Position numbers and translations under genes: made by a program. From Siphonodentalium dalli (taxonomy: Eukaryota; Mollusca; Scaphopoda; Gadilida; Siphonodentaliidae): 64,000 nucleotides of DNA. The stretch is taken from contig CP136064.1 of NCBI GenBank assembly GCA_032622095.1, forward strand, positions 257,773,863 to 257,837,862, in the 5' to 3' direction. The notes beneath the pieces were generated by a model. It was not told where the DNA came from and made no database searches. It saw nothing but the letters and a program-made list of their open reading frames with translations. Shown one piece after another: positions 11,760 to 23,540 of this stretch. The number at the start of each line of letters is the position of its first letter. Positions within the stretch are counted from its first letter, which is position 1.

Positions 11760-12160
11760 TTAACCCTTTACCCAACAGAAGGGCCCTGTGCCAATGCATT
11801 CTCTTATATATGCGAGTCGACCATAGGTCGCCTCGCATATATAAGAGAATGCATTGGCTTAACACATTAAAAATTATAAAATTGTTAAAGAATGTAAGAA
11901 AAAAATGGTAAAAAGTGTTAAAAAAAGATTTGTTTTAGGCCAATGCATTCTCTTATATATGCGAGGCGACCTATGGTCGACTCGCATATATAAGAGAATG
12001 CATTGGCACAGGGCATAACTGTAACTATCACAATGTGGTCAAGGAGCCGGTTCCAATGATATCCATATTTGTATGGTTCTATTGAGACAGACCGATGATA
12101 TTTTAGGCTGTTGAAGCTTTATTTGGCCGGTTTTGGCCGTTTTGTTGGGTAAAGGGTTAA
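11760..12160. mobile_element. P1 MITE (piggyBac-like, two hairpins)
   Basis: TTAACCCTTTACCCAACA and TGTTGGGTAAAGGGTTAA are exact inverted ends with a TTAA target. Two 69-bp palindromes sit inside, one the reverse complement of the other. Their arms include GCCAATGCATTCTCTTATA and their centres are GACCATAGGTC and its complement. The copy at 16420-16819 is almost identical, so both are young. Confidence 0.92.
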
Positions 12161-12383
12161 AGACAAGAATTTCATTAAATTCTTAAAGCTACATATAGAA
12201 AATTAAATTTTAATTAAAACCTGCAATATGACATATCATTGTATTAATGGCAAGTGACTTCATGTTAATTCATATCCCAACCTAGCTGTTTCTATAACTC
12301 ATGAATTTGGCAGAATATTGTGAAGATATCGGGCACTAAATACTGCTATAGAATCGTTCAATAGTTTTGTTGTATCAGGTATT

Positions 12384-12551
12384 TAGTAATGCCCTAAATA
12401 ATCGACTCCTTAACCACAGCAGAATTATAGGTAACTTTTCAGGATTTAGTCGGAAATGTGGCTTGTTGCCATTCATCGGAAAGCTCTGTGAGTAAATCCT
12501 GAAAAGTTACCCACAATTCTGCTGTGGTTAAGGAGTGGTTAGGGCATTACT
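12384..12551. mobile_element. M1 MITE, shortened
   Basis: Begins TTTAGTAATGCCC and ends GGGCATTAC. The right arm misses the GCAACAAGCCATATTT segment. The terminal CAG is degraded on both sides. Confidence 0.75.
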
Positions 12552-12984
12552 TACAAGGCCATAGCCATTTTATTAGGTGGTTCACGAACAGGGGAAAAAT
12601 CTCTTGATGGAGGAAGAAATAACCCAGCAATAAAAACCCAGGCAGGTCTTGTGACATACTGATTGGCAATTCTACTGATAAATGCATATCACATATGTTC
12701 ACTTGAAATAATTTTTTGCAAATAAAAATAAAATAAAATAATAAATAAAGCAACACATTAATATATCAATTATTCTAATTTTCTCAATATATATGACGGA
12801 CATGATGGTTTGGTGAGATGTCAATACAAACTAATACCATAGTCAAAAAAAAATTTATATTTAAATTTATCGATTGTTTTGTTTTGTTTTGTTTGTTTTG
12901 TTGCTTTTTTTTGTGTTGCATTTACGGTAAAAAAAAAAAGTAGGCAGGTTTGTAAACTAACTAATTAAATTGTGTAAATGAAAT

Positions 12985-13200
12985 TCTTTTCCATGGCACC
13001 AACTGCCTTCACATGAACATGTTTGCCTACCCGTTCTCAGATAGGATTCACAAACTGCATCAGAGTGTTCAATGAAGTATGAATGCACATTGTTATGGGG
13101 GTCATTTATGTCACTGTTAGATCATATTATCTAAATTTTACTTCGGTCTCCATTTATGTCACTGTTAGATCATATTATCTACTTTTTACCACCACTATGC
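12985..13200. repeat. Diverged duplicate of 16830-17060
   Basis: Both copies contain ACATG(A/T)..ACATG, GTGTTCAATGAAGTATGAA, TTATGTC(A/T)(C/G)TGTTAG and a TATTATC(T/C)AC motif in order. This copy also has an internal 40-bp duplication around ATTTATGTCACTGTTAGATC. Origin unknown. Confidence 0.5.
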
Positions 13201-13364
13201 ATTTATTATTTATATTTTAATGAATTAAAGGGACAATAAAATTAAATTTGACAGCAAATACTATGGTTGGAATTTTTAAACCTCCTTTAAATCCCTGCAA
13301 GGCATTCATAATAAGAATGGAATGTCACTGGAATATCACCGTTGGAACTGACAAATAACAAGTT

Positions 13365-13525
13365 ACAACTGGTATGAACTATAGAGAGTAGTAAAGCAGC
13401 CAGGATGGTCAAAGTGATCGAGTGATCTTCTCCTTAACCCCACACAACTGGTATGAACTGTAGAGAGTAAGTTGGGCATGTGAAGTGCCTGGGATGGTCG
13501 AAAATATCAAGTGATCTTCTCCTTC
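13365..13525. repeat. ~80-bp tandem duplication
   Basis: CAACTGGTATGAACT(A/G)TAGAG, GGATGGTC and GTGATCTTCTCCTT occur twice in order. No coding or regulatory role can be assigned. Confidence 0.7.
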
Positions 13526-13856
13526 ACCACACATTTATACGAATATATCGTACAGCGGTATATCAACTAAAATCATATGTTCTTCTTGAGATGTCCAAAT
13601 TTGACATATTATGGTATTTGCCAGAATATGTGCGCAAAGTGCTACAACTGATGATATCTTGTGTTTTAATACCAAGAAATAAATGTAAGGCGACTTGGTC
13701 ACCATCATTCAATGCTGCTAGCTATATTTTATTGAATAAATTTGCAGTGAAAACATCTGCAAAAACATCCGTTCGTAGCGATCGTTATCTCAATTTTTGA
13801 GTTAACATTCTTCAGTTTTATACAGCTAAGTTTGGTTACAAATGATTTCAACACAC

Positions 13857-14380
13857 TGTATCCCATAACTGAGGGATCAGCTGTATCCAATAACTGAGGG
13901 ATCAGCTGCATCCCATAACTGAGGGATCAGCTGTATCCCATAACTGAGGATCAGCTGTATCCAATAACTGAGGGATCAACTGCATCCCATAACTGAGGGA
14001 TCAGCTGTATCCCGTAACTGAGGGATCAGCTGTATCCCATAACTGAGGGACCAGCTGTATCCCATAACTGAGTGATCCGTTGTATCCCATAACTGAGGGA
14101 TCAGCTGTATCCCATAACTGAGGGATCAGCTGTATCCAGTAACTGAGGGACCAGCTGTATCCAATAACTGAGGGATCAGCTGTATCCCATAACTGAGGGA
14201 TCAGCTGTATCCAGTAAACTGAAGGACCAGCTGTATCCAATAACTGAGGGATCAGCTGTATCCCGTAACTGATGGATCAGCTGTATCCCGTAACTGAGGG
14301 ATCAGCTGTATCCCATAACTGAGGGATCGGCTGTATCCCGTAACTGAGGGACCAGCTGTATCCCATAACTGAGGGATCAG
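13857..14380. repeat. 25-bp minisatellite, about 21 copies
   Basis: The unit is CAGCTGTATCCCATAACTG plus AGGGAT. Variants carry CCAATA, CCCGTA or GGGACC. The minus-strand frame of YG/SLSYWIQL-type repeats is a by-product of the array. Confidence 0.95.
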
Positions 14381-14462
14381 TGATAATGAAAATAAGAACA
14401 AAGTTTTTATATTTTTCCACTCTTGTGATAACGGTTTTACAAGCTTTGTATTATTTTTCAGC

Positions 14463-14707
14463 TTAACCCACCACCAACACCTTCCAAATACATCTTAACC
14501 CACCACCAACACCTTCCAAATACATCTTAACCCACCACCAACACCTTCCAAATACATCTTAACCCACCACCAACACCTTCCAAATACATCTTAACCCACC
14601 ACCAACACCTTCCAAATACATCTTAACCCACCACCAACACCTTCCAAATACATCTTAACCCACCACCAACACCTTAACCCACCACCAACACCTTCCAAAT
14701 ACATCTT
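14463..14707. repeat. 32-bp minisatellite, about 7.6 copies
   Basis: The unit is AACCCACCACCAACACCTTC plus CAAATACATCTT. Copies are almost identical. One copy near 14672 is truncated to 18 bp. It lies about 80 bp from the end of the 25-bp array. Confidence 0.95.
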
Positions 14708-14755
14708 TAAGTGTCAGGTGTTATATTTTGTTGAGCGAAAACACTAGTAAAGTGG

Positions 14756-15035
14756 ACAGTGGAAGTCGATAGCAGAGAGGTAGCGTACTGGTCTCTCGTG
14801 CTTGTGGATCAAAGATCCAAACCTTGTCAGGGTATTCTGACACAAATCAGAACTCGATCAGGTACCAAGTTTGTCAGGATGAAAAGGCTCATTCGATATC
14901 ATTGAATAAAGATCCGAATGCAACAGTAGGTCAGGCAGGAGATTAATGACTGACCCGTGTACATGCCTATGTGTGCATGTTAAACGAGAGGCCGATCACG
15001 ATCGGCAGATGTTAACCCATCCCTTGGCGAAAAAA
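14756..15035 (+). mobile_element. Probable tRNA-derived SINE
   Basis: TAGCAGAGAGG matches the pol III A-box consensus. About 35 bp on, GGATCAAAGATCC resembles a B box with two extra bases. The body ends in GTGTGCATGTTAAACGAG and CCCTTGGCG, a style common in invertebrate tRNA SINEs. A clear tail and target duplication are not seen. Confidence 0.5.
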
Positions 15036-15639
15036 ATTTAATATGATCGGATAAATGAGAATTTTGGTGTTGAATTATAGAGTATACTGTTATGTACTAT
15101 TATAGACAAATGTACATAACACAAATTATTGGAATTTATGGGTCACTGGCATTTATATAAGAGAATGCACTTGTACAGGATCTGTAATGCTAAACCGCCA
15201 CAACCAGCAAGCCCATGGGTTAAATGTGTAGGTGTGACCTGGACATGGAATACTTGGGTTAAGAGAGTCCAATTTAAGTTTACAATAATAATGTGTCCTT
15301 GTATACAGATAAGCAACCTCACCACTGACCCATTAATATCAATTATATAGCAGAGCTGTCAAAATATCACAGGAATTGTTTATGTTGAACACTGACCTCT
15401 GATGTCTGATGTCAATTATAATGATATCAGACCATCTGAAGATATAACTCTGCAGCAGAGATGTCTACTGTTAATATCATGTGATGTTTATTGTTGAATC
15501 TTTATTTTAAATTAGATACCATAGCCTTCTTTATCAGATTATTTGCACATTGGCATAAGAGACATCAGAAAATAATATAGCCTTATCAATAGCTAAGTAG
15601 TCCAAAGGCAATTGGTGAATTGGATTTAATGTTGCTCCA
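15036..15639. other. AT-rich stretch with a degraded P2-like hairpin half
   Basis: Near 15140-15222 the text ATATAAGAGAATGCACTTGTA, then AGGATCTGTAATGC and GGGTTAA, resembles half a P2 element. The overlapping plus and minus frames here are not convincing genes. Nothing else is recognised. Confidence 0.4.
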
Positions 15640-16265
15640 AACAGATTTACCAGTACATAACACAAGATTTTGGACCGATTTAATCAAATTTGGTGTGGTG
15701 ATTCGGGGTACCCTTGGCAGAGTTATAATGGTGTTAGTTTTTCAATTTTTTTTAACTTAAAAACTTTTTAATTATTTTAAAAAATTAAACGGACACATTG
15801 GAAATCTTTTTATCAACTTTTATCATAATCATCAATATCTAAATGAAAACAAATGACAATGTCAATGACATTTTTTTTATTATTATTATAAAAGTTAAAA
15901 GTAAAAAAAAATTTAAATTGATTTTTGTTTTCTTCGAAAAAGGGTCATAACTCCTTTAAAATTAATCGGATCAAACCCATATTCAAACTCAATCTGTATT
16001 TTGGGCTGTGAAACTCACATACCAAATTTGGTTCCAATCAGATAAAAAATGTTTGAGTTATGGCAGAATGCATGAATTCTAAGTTGAAAAAGGGCCATAA
16101 CTCTGTAACAAAATCTCGGATCAAACCCAAATTCGATCTGTATTTTGGGATGAGAAACCTATATACATTACTCGTAAAGTGTTTACGGACATACAGACGG
16201 ACAGACAGACGGACAGACAGACAGACGGATGAACGACGAGTGGTCAATCCGGGCAACGACACTAT
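15640..16265. repeat. LINE-like 3' tail region
   Basis: It contains ACCAAATTTGGTTCCAATC, AAAAAGGGCCATAACTC and a GACGGACAGACAGACGGA run at about 16195-16230. Together these resemble 3' ends of RTE-type LINEs or their SINEs in marine invertebrates. No reverse transcriptase frame is present. The same style recurs at 32095-32320, 36720-36965 and about 45000-45190. Confidence 0.5.
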
Positions 16266-16419
16266 GTTTACCATACTATGGTATGGGTAAACATAAAAAC
16301 GCTATAGAGTCACCACAGGGTTATAAAATTACTTGACAGTGGTAGCTACCTGGACCTTCGCATAATCTTCAGAAAATTGAAGAGTAATATGTCGAAGTGG
16401 AAGTAAAAGAAAAATTCTT

Positions 16420-16819
16420 TTAACCCTTTACCCAACAGAACGGCCCTGTGCCAATGCATTCTCTTATATATGCGAGTCGACCATAGGTCGCCTCGCATAT
16501 ATAAGAGAATGCATTGGCTTAACACATTAAAAATTATAAAATTGTTAAAGAATGTAAGAAAAAATGGTAAAAAGTGTTAAAAAAAGATTTTTTTTAGGCC
16601 AATGCATTCTCTTATATATGCGAGGCGACCTATGGTCGACTCGCATATATAAGAGAATGCATTGGCACAGGGTATAACTGTAACCATCACAATGTGGTCA
16701 ATGAGCCGGTTCCAATGATATCCATATTTGTATGGTTTTATTGAGACAGACCGAAGATATTTTAGGCTGTTGAAGCTTTATTTGGCCGGTTTTGGCCGGT
16801 TTGTTGGGTAAAGGGTTAA
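16420..16819. mobile_element. P1 MITE, second copy
   Basis: TTAACCCTTTACCCAACA to GTTGGGTAAAGGGTTAA with both palindromes complete. It differs from 11760-12160 at only a few positions. Same orientation. Confidence 0.92.
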
Positions 16820-16829
16820 AATGTTTGTC

Positions 16830-17060
16830 GTGTCATTGCATGGGAACATGTGTACATACCTACCTGTTCCTACCTCAAGCACGTTATTAACCCACCAGGG
16901 CATGTAACATTTATTAATATATTCATGTCCACATTAAAGTGTTCAATGAAGTATGAAAGCACTGTGTTGTAATGGACAGTGAGGGGTAATTAATGTCTGT
17001 GTTAGGGCCTATTATCCACATACTGTCACCATCTCTATGATTTAAGTACACCTGTTGATT
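16830..17060. repeat. Diverged duplicate of 12985-13200
   Basis: Shares GTGTTCAATGAAGTATGAA and the following motif order with the upstream copy. Both copies lie in a stretch downstream of a P1 MITE, so P1 and this segment may have been duplicated together. Confidence 0.45.
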
Positions 17061-17236
17061 AAGCTGTCACACACAGGTGTTATCACCTGAGAACACGGCC
17101 TACTGCAATAGATGCTATCATATGATACAATCATGACCAATTTCATTCAAATTTTACAATGAACTCTTTTTACGGATGAGATATTTTTATCAAATGATAA
17201 CATTCTAATGCAACAGATATATTCTAATGCAACAGA

Positions 17237-17388
17237 TACAGTAATGCCCTTCATAATCGACTCCTTCACCATAGCAGAATTATGGGTAATTTTTCAGGAT
17301 TTAGTCGGAAATATGGCTTGTTGCCATTCATCGGAAAGCTCTCGGTGAGAGCTTTCCAATGAATGGCAACAAGCCATATTTCCGACCA
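17237..17388. mobile_element. M1 MITE, right arm truncated
   Basis: TA-CAGTAATGCCC left end, complete left arm and centre. The right arm stops at CATATTTCCGACC. A hairpin remnant of the P2 kind follows near 17410-17450. Confidence 0.8.
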
Positions 17389-17450
17389 ATATTTACACTG
17401 ACTTTGCAAACCAATGCATTCTATAAGAATATATAAGAGAATGCACTGGC

Positions 17451-17685
17451 ATTACCAAATTCACCCTCTGGGGACCTCATTCTGCTTAAGCCTCATCTTG
17501 ATTGGAATTATCTATAGTCTCAAATTAAAAAAAAAAATATTACTTCTTCCCTTCTTTTTTTTCCTTCTGGTCGGTTTCAGATAAAATGCATAATCGAGGT
17601 GACAAAGGTTGAATTTGGTGATGCTAGCCCACCATGCGGGATAGAATACACTTCATTCACCCTCTGGGGACATCATTATGCAAAT
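17451..17685. mobile_element. M2 MITE fragment
   Basis: Starts inside the first palindrome arm (ACCAAATTCACCCTCTGGGG) and continues through the AT-rich spacer to a second, degraded palindrome. Both CAAG termini are missing. Confidence 0.7.
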
Positions 17686-18329
17686 GGTTGTCATTAATGT
17701 TGGTGCATATATCAAGTTGGAATAGCTCCCACATGTCTGGGAAATAAATAGCACCCCCCCCCCCCATATGACCTGCCCACAGACTAAGAAGGGTTATTTA
17801 TTTTGCCCTCCGGGTGTATTATAAGCTGCTGTCTCTTGGTAATCTATGGGCGCATGGGGGTTTTATTTACAGAAATTGGAATTTTTGGGACGCATTAAAA
17901 GTTGTAGTGCGACCCCGAGGCCGAGTCCGGTAAAAGGTATAGTTGGGAATTTCGTTTATTGTCATTTACATGCAGCGGGCGTCTCTCGAGACAATGCTTG
18001 ATTGACCGACCCATTGTTTGTTATTTGCATGCCAAGAAGGGCAAAGCGATTAATTATAACGGGAATTCGCGCATTAACCATTAGCGTGCTGCACGTTGTG
18101 TGTTTCTATTATTCTTTAACCTGCTTTGTTGCAATGTTATTTGAACATCTTTCGTTTATTTTCAAGTGACATAAATCGGAATGCTATCTACTATTATACT
18201 GCACAGGGATTTGATGATTGTATAAGAAATTTTGTTCGAACATGAACCCTATGAGATGTTTGTTTTTTTGGTGTTTAACATGTTATTAAATATAATTTAG
18301 TGAATGCTATATGAATTGAAGAATGTTCA

Positions 18330-18860
18330 GAAATTACCCCCCCTTCTTGTGACCATGTTTTAATTGATCCTCATGGGGGAGGGGGCATACTATAATTAGT
18401 CCTCATTGAACCATATTTTAATTGACCCTCATGGGACTATATTGTATTTCACCCAAGTGGGACTGTAGTTTAGTCAACACTGATGACACCATATTTTAAT
18501 TTTAATTAACCCCTCATAATGGGACCATATATTTATTCTTTAATTAAGTCACGTTACCATATTTTAATTGACCTTAATCGGACCATATTTCAATTAACCC
18601 CCATGGGTCCATATTTTCGTTAACCCTCATGGGACGATATTCTAATTAACAATCAAGGATCAATTTTAGTTAACCATCATGGGACCATATTTTGACCCTA
18701 ATTGGATGATATATTAATTAACCCTCATGGGACCATATTTTATTTAACCGTGATGTGACCATATTTTGATTTACCCTCATCGGACCATATTTCAATTAAC
18801 CCTCTCTGAGTGTGACCATATTTTAATTTACACTCATGTAACCATACATGTATTTAAATT
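18330..18860. repeat. Old, strongly diverged ~30-bp repeat
   Basis: GGGACCATATTTTAATTAA plus CCCTCAT recurs irregularly about 16 times with many substitutions and gaps. The decay suggests an ancient minisatellite. Confidence 0.75.
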
Positions 18861-19428
18861 AATCCTTATGAGAGGTCATATCAGGTGTGCATTACCTGAG
18901 GCCATTCTTAGATCAGCATTATGCCCTCCTAGGTTGTATATTGGCAAGTTTATCTGACCCTGTCGCAGGAGGTGGTGGACTAAATGTGATTAAAACATAC
19001 TCGGAATTTGCATAATTGGAAACTAAATGTGATTAGAAATGTGCTCGTACTTGAACCATTTTACGAAGATCGCAAATTTTTGCCGATTATTATTCTGCAT
19101 GCTATTTCAGGCGCTACTCAGACCACTATTTCAAATAAAATAAAAAAAAAATATCACATATAATCAACTACATAGGCGTTACCTATATACATATTTTTCA
19201 CAATCACCACATTAAAGTTGTTATATTGTATATATGGCTAATAATATGATCTCGAGGGTGTTACCATTTCTGACTATGGTTTTCCTTTTATAAATGGTTA
19301 TCATTATATTCATGCTGGTGTATAAATCATGTCTTCTAGCCGGGCCACATGTCTGAGAAACATATAGATAGACCCCCCCCCCTATATGACCTACAACAGA
19401 CTCAGAAGGGTTATTTATTATAAATGGT

Positions 19429-19870
19429 TATAATAATAATAATGTATAGCATTTGTAAAGCGCCTTTCCCATGAGGCCCAAAGCGCTCAAAGTTTTACAA
19501 TTATTATCCTGATGAGCCTGAACATTCAGTAACCATCTACTGCGCCCCGGGGACAGGGGGAGGTACAGCCGGGAGTATGCGAGGATATCATATGGCTAGC
19601 ATACTGACAAGATCTTTCACTGCTCATTATCAGGTACCCTTGTAATGCATGGGTGGTGCAAAGCAGACACAGTACGAGCGACCTTGCTCAAGGGTCACAA
19701 CTTGGCGTGAGATTCAAACAGTGTACAATCCAACAATTGCACATCGCTCAAGTCGGCCAAGCCACTGCTGTGTGGAAACTTATAACAGACCACCAGCCAG
19801 CCGCGAACTCGCCTCGCTGTGTTGACAGCGAAGACAAGTCCAACGCACTAACCACTGGACCACGGAGCTC
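19429..19870 (-). mobile_element. tRNA-derived SINE
   Basis: On the minus strand it begins GAGCTCCGTGGTCCAGTGGT. TGGTCCAGTGG is a perfect pol III A-box match, and AGTTCGCGGCT about 50 bp later fits a weak B box. The element ends GCGCTTTACAAATGC, then ATACATT and (ATT)n. This tail style is widespread in invertebrate SINEs. It sits inside a 118-bp tandem repeat. Target duplication is not clear because of the AT-rich ends. Confidence 0.75.
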
Positions 19871-20313
19871 CACATATCAATAATGTTGGTGTATAAATCA
19901 TGCATACTGGCTCCCCACATGTCTGAGAAATAAATAGTACCCCCCCTATATGACCTACATACAGACTAAGAAGGGTTATTTATTATAAATGGTTATCATT
20001 AACGTTGGTGTATAAATCATGCATACTGGCTCCCCACATGTCTGTGAAATAAATAAATAGATCCCCATATATGACCTACATACAGACTCGGAAGGGTTAT
20101 TTATTATAAATGGTTATCATTCATGTTGGTGTATAAATCATGCATACTGGCTCCCCACATGTCTGAGAGATAAACATGATATCAGTTTCAGCTTGAGGGA
20201 AGATAAATGGCCCAGGCAGCAGGACTAGACAATGAAACATGCTTCCAGCTTATCTGGAATAAATTCCCACATCAAGTAGGATGAAAACTCTCACAGCATC
20301 TGGAGTGTTCTCA

Positions 20314-20533
20314 TACAGTAATGCCCTAAGTAATCATCCCCTTCTTAACCACAGCAGAATTATGTGTAACTTTTCAGAATTTAGTCGGAAATAAGGCTTG
20401 TTGCCATTCATCAGAAAGCTCTCGGCGAGAGATTTCCAATTAATGGCAACAAGCCATATTTCCGACTAAATCCTGAAAAGTTACCCATAATTCTGCTGTG
20501 GTTAAGGGGTCAATTATTTAGAGCATTACTGTA
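20314..20533. mobile_element. M1 MITE
   Basis: TA-CAGTAATGCCC to GAGCATTACTG-TA, with complete arms of about 105 bp and a few mismatches (CATCCCCTTC, ATAAGG, GATTTCC). Confidence 0.88.
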
Positions 20534-20872
20534 TTACACATGCCCTTCTTTAGTTTGGTTAACTTTCCATATTTATGTTGATTAGAGAATCAAGGATATC
20601 CAAAATTTTGAAACAAAGTATTGTTAAATCAGATGTAAATCACAGGTCACCAAAACTGGGGGACATTCTGAAATTTCCTAGTTAAGAAAGAAAATGATGT
20701 ATATACTACAAACTTTGTAAAACAGATTTGAAAAAATATTCCACCCAAGAAACACTAAAACCATCAAATGACATCATAAATATAAAAATATTGAGAAATC
20801 ATATCCCATGATTCATACCTCAAATTCAACCAAATGGAATCACGCATAAGTTGTGAGATAAGCAATTATCTT
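20534..20872. other. No feature seen
   Basis: AT-rich sequence with no frame or repeat pairing that I can support. Confidence 0.5.
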
Positions 20873-21333
20873 CAAGTCTGAATATAGTGTGTCTGTCATT
20901 TGCAGAATGAGGTCCCCAGAGGGTGAATTTTGTAAAGCAATCCCACATAGTGGCCTAGCATCACCAAATTCACCATCTGTGAACCTCATTCCGCTTATAT
21001 TAGGCCTCAACTGCTATGGGAGACCAGATTGAAGTTCCCAGTTGAAGTTGGTGATGTTCACCCTTTAGTCACCTCAATTATACATTTTATCATCTGCAAA
21101 TTAGGGGATATAGCAACTGAACAGAAGGGGAAAAGTAACTAAAACAATGTTAATTTGAGACTACAGAATAGTACAGATACTTCACAGAAGATGAGACCTA
21201 ATGAGATTGAGGTCCCCAGACGATGAATTTGGTTATGCTAGCCCATTGTGCAAGATAGCATCACCAAATTCACCCTCTGTGGACCTCATTCTGCAAATGA
21301 CAGACACACTATTTGTCACTATATGCAGACTTG
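20873..21333. mobile_element. M2 MITE, full length
   Basis: Ends are CAAGTCTGAATATAGTGTG and its near complement CACTATATGCAGACTTG. Two degraded palindromes based on GAATGAGGTCCCCAGA flank an AT-rich spacer, in the opposite sense to the 6874-7315 copy. Confidence 0.85.
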
Positions 21334-22461
21334 ATCTGAGTGACTTTTATTTTATATATCAAATTTCTGCACTTTACTTCAAGGATGATTGAGACATGAA
21401 ACTGTTATTTTTAAGTGCATGTGTCTGGAGGGTGCAACAGAGATAGGAGATTCATGTGTTAAGATTTAAATTTATTTATGTTTGACTGCCTTCTTTTTTA
21501 CTCGGCATGAAACGCGCTAATGCATTTTGAAGTGACTCACTCCCTTCTTTTGTTGATCTGTTTCATATTACTCCATAAATTACACAATTCAATCCCAGAC
21601 TCTCATGTAAAACCTGTGCTATTCCGCTCCCTAAAATTACCAAAATAAATCCAAATTATTTATTAGGCATAAAATCTAATTATAGGATTGTCACCAACAC
21701 ATAGAGACGACATAATAACAGGACAATTAAATGTATACAATCAAGTACATACATGTAAATGTGTAGTTTAATATTTTAAGTATTCATGAGTTGCCTACAT
21801 ATTTTATTTATAATGGAGCTTACTAATAATAGTTATTTGTTAAAATACCTGTGGAAGTTTTTACAGTTAGGAGATAAGCATTTTTTGTTGAGTTGGATAG
21901 AGAGCATGAAAATAGTTTGTGAACGAGCTGGCTTGTCGGCTTCCACCAAAAACTTTGAAAGAAACTGCACAAATTTTATTTTTTATCGACATTACATGCT
22001 TTGAAAAGAGATATCCTTTTTGCAGTTATCATAATCTGTGGGTTCTTTCCATGGGGTTACTCATACAGCTCCCGAACACCTTTCTGTTAACCGTATCTAC
22101 ACTAAACAACATTCCGGTTGACTCGATTATGCAACTCCTGGCAGTGCAATAACATAGTTTATACACCTTGCCCATGATACAATTTGCTCCATTCAAAATT
22201 TTTCCTCCGATCAACAGCCGATTCTGGTGAATCGGAAACTAAAGTTAGCAGCTCTTGTCCATCAGAATGCGCGTTTCAGTGACAAATATTCAACTTTAAC
22301 TACAGTGTCCAATAATAGCAGAGGGATGTCAGGTTTCCAAGGCTTTTCGTGAGTTTGAGAGGATTGCTTTACCAACATTTGGGGAATAAAAAACAAAAAT
22401 TCATTCTTCGCCAAGCTATATTTCCTTGACCTCACAATACAAATCAAGTGATTGAAATTGA
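21334..22461. other. AT-rich unique sequence, no gene seen
   Basis: Several short frames overlap on both strands here, but none has a recognisable motif, splice context or repeat. I do not call a gene. Confidence 0.5.
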
Positions 22462-22640
22462 TTGCTGCAACTAGGATCAACTAGCGACGCTTCAACTAGG
22501 ATCAACTAGCGACGCTTCAACTAGGATCAACTAGTGATGCTTCAACTAAGTTCAACGAGCGGGCTGCAAACTCATCTCGGTGTATTGAGAGTGAGGACAA
22601 GCAGAAAATACTAACCACCACAACACGGATCTCCTAAGCT
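22462..22640. repeat. 25-bp repeat (about 4 copies) next to a degraded SINE head
   Basis: CAACTAGGATCAACTAGCGA plus CGCTT repeats to about 22560. The following text (GCAAACTCATCTCGGTGT, GAGTGAGGACAAGC, ACTAACCACCAC) is a worn match to the complement of the 19.87-kb SINE head. Confidence 0.65.
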
Positions 22641-23083
22641 TTCCATTTTTTATGTTTTTTTTTTCAACCAGATAACTTTTATTTGAATATGATTTTCTGC
22701 CGTATTTATACTAAAATATAACATTTATCATTAATTTATTAAAAATAATATAATAAAATTAAAAAAATATTCTGCGAAAAGACTTATTTTGTCATAGAAT
22801 TTAATTAGGCATGAAACAATGAAGAGCGTTCATTGTTAGGATATTCCTGAGAATTATGTATATGTATCGTTTGAGGAAAAGCCATGTCCATTTGATACGA
22901 GTTATGTTGGGATATAAGATTTTATGAAAAGAGTTTAATAAATTTGTTTCATAACGAGTCGTAGACGAGTTGTGAATCAAATTTATCAAACAAGTTTCAT
23001 AAAGTTTTACATCCCAACATAATGAGTTGAAGATCTTGTATATCACATGAAAAAAAATAGAACTGTATGCCTTTTTAACAAAT
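22641..23083. other. AT-rich sequence with a weak inverted repeat
   Basis: GTTATGTTGGGATATAAGAT and ACATCCCAACATAATGAG, with GAAACTTGTTTGATAAATTTG-like text on one side and its complement on the other, form a foldback around 22900-23040. It may be a worn transposon; no ends are visible. Confidence 0.4.
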
Positions 23084-23540
23084 GTGACCCGCCATATCAA
23101 ATCCAGTCGTAAGTCGGGATTTTTTTACCCTGTGCCAATGCATTCTCTTATATATGCGAGTCGACCATAGGTCGCCTCGCATATATAAGAGAATGCATTG
23201 GCCTAACAATTTTTTATCATTTTTTTTAAATAAATGTTTGTTACAATTTTTAGGACATAAAACAAAAAACATCCATTACCCTGCAGGGAGCCCCACACAT
23301 ATATAGAAGCATATAGAAGAGTGTCGTCTGCTCATGTTTGTCTGGGGCTCTGTATGGGTGAAATTATAAAATTGTTAAAGAATACAAGAAAAAATTATTA
23401 AAATTGTAAAAAATTGTTAGGCCAATGCATTCTCTTATATATGCGAGGCGACCTATGGTCGACTCGCATATATAACAGAATGCATTGGCACAGGGTAAAA
23501 AAAATCCCGACTTACGACTGGATTTGATATGGCGGGTCAC
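23084..23540. mobile_element. P3 MITE: P1-type hairpins with different ends
   Basis: Inverted ends of about 53 bp start GTGACCCGCCATATCAAATC and continue to TTTTACCCTGTGCC. Flanks show AAAT on each side, a likely 4-bp target duplication. Inside are the same two 69-bp hairpins as in P1 (centres GACCATAGGTC and GACCTATGGTC). The spacer contains ATTATAAAATTGTTAAAGAAT, also shared with P1. A segment with CAGGGAGCCCCACAC and TGTCGTCTGC is present only here. Confidence 0.88.

Larger units (their letters stand above)
17695..20175. repeat. ~118-bp repeat: one outlying copy, then a broken tandem run
   Basis: The unit contains TTGGTGTATAAATCATG, CCCCACATGTCTGAGAAATA, a C tract, TATGACCTACA and AAGGGTTATTTATTATAAAT. 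Copies lie near 17695-17800 (diverged), 19295-19428, 19880-19998, 19998-20118 and 20118-20175. A SINE is inserted between two of them. The stretch between the first and second copies holds AT-rich sequence and another repeat. Confidence 0.8.

Noticed and set aside
14001-14240. Minus-strand frame of repeated DTADPSVMGYS
   Set aside because: It is a by-product of the 25-bp minisatellite.
14779-14830. A possible intact tRNA gene
   Set aside because: The B box has two extra bases and no cloverleaf can be completed; a SINE head fits better.
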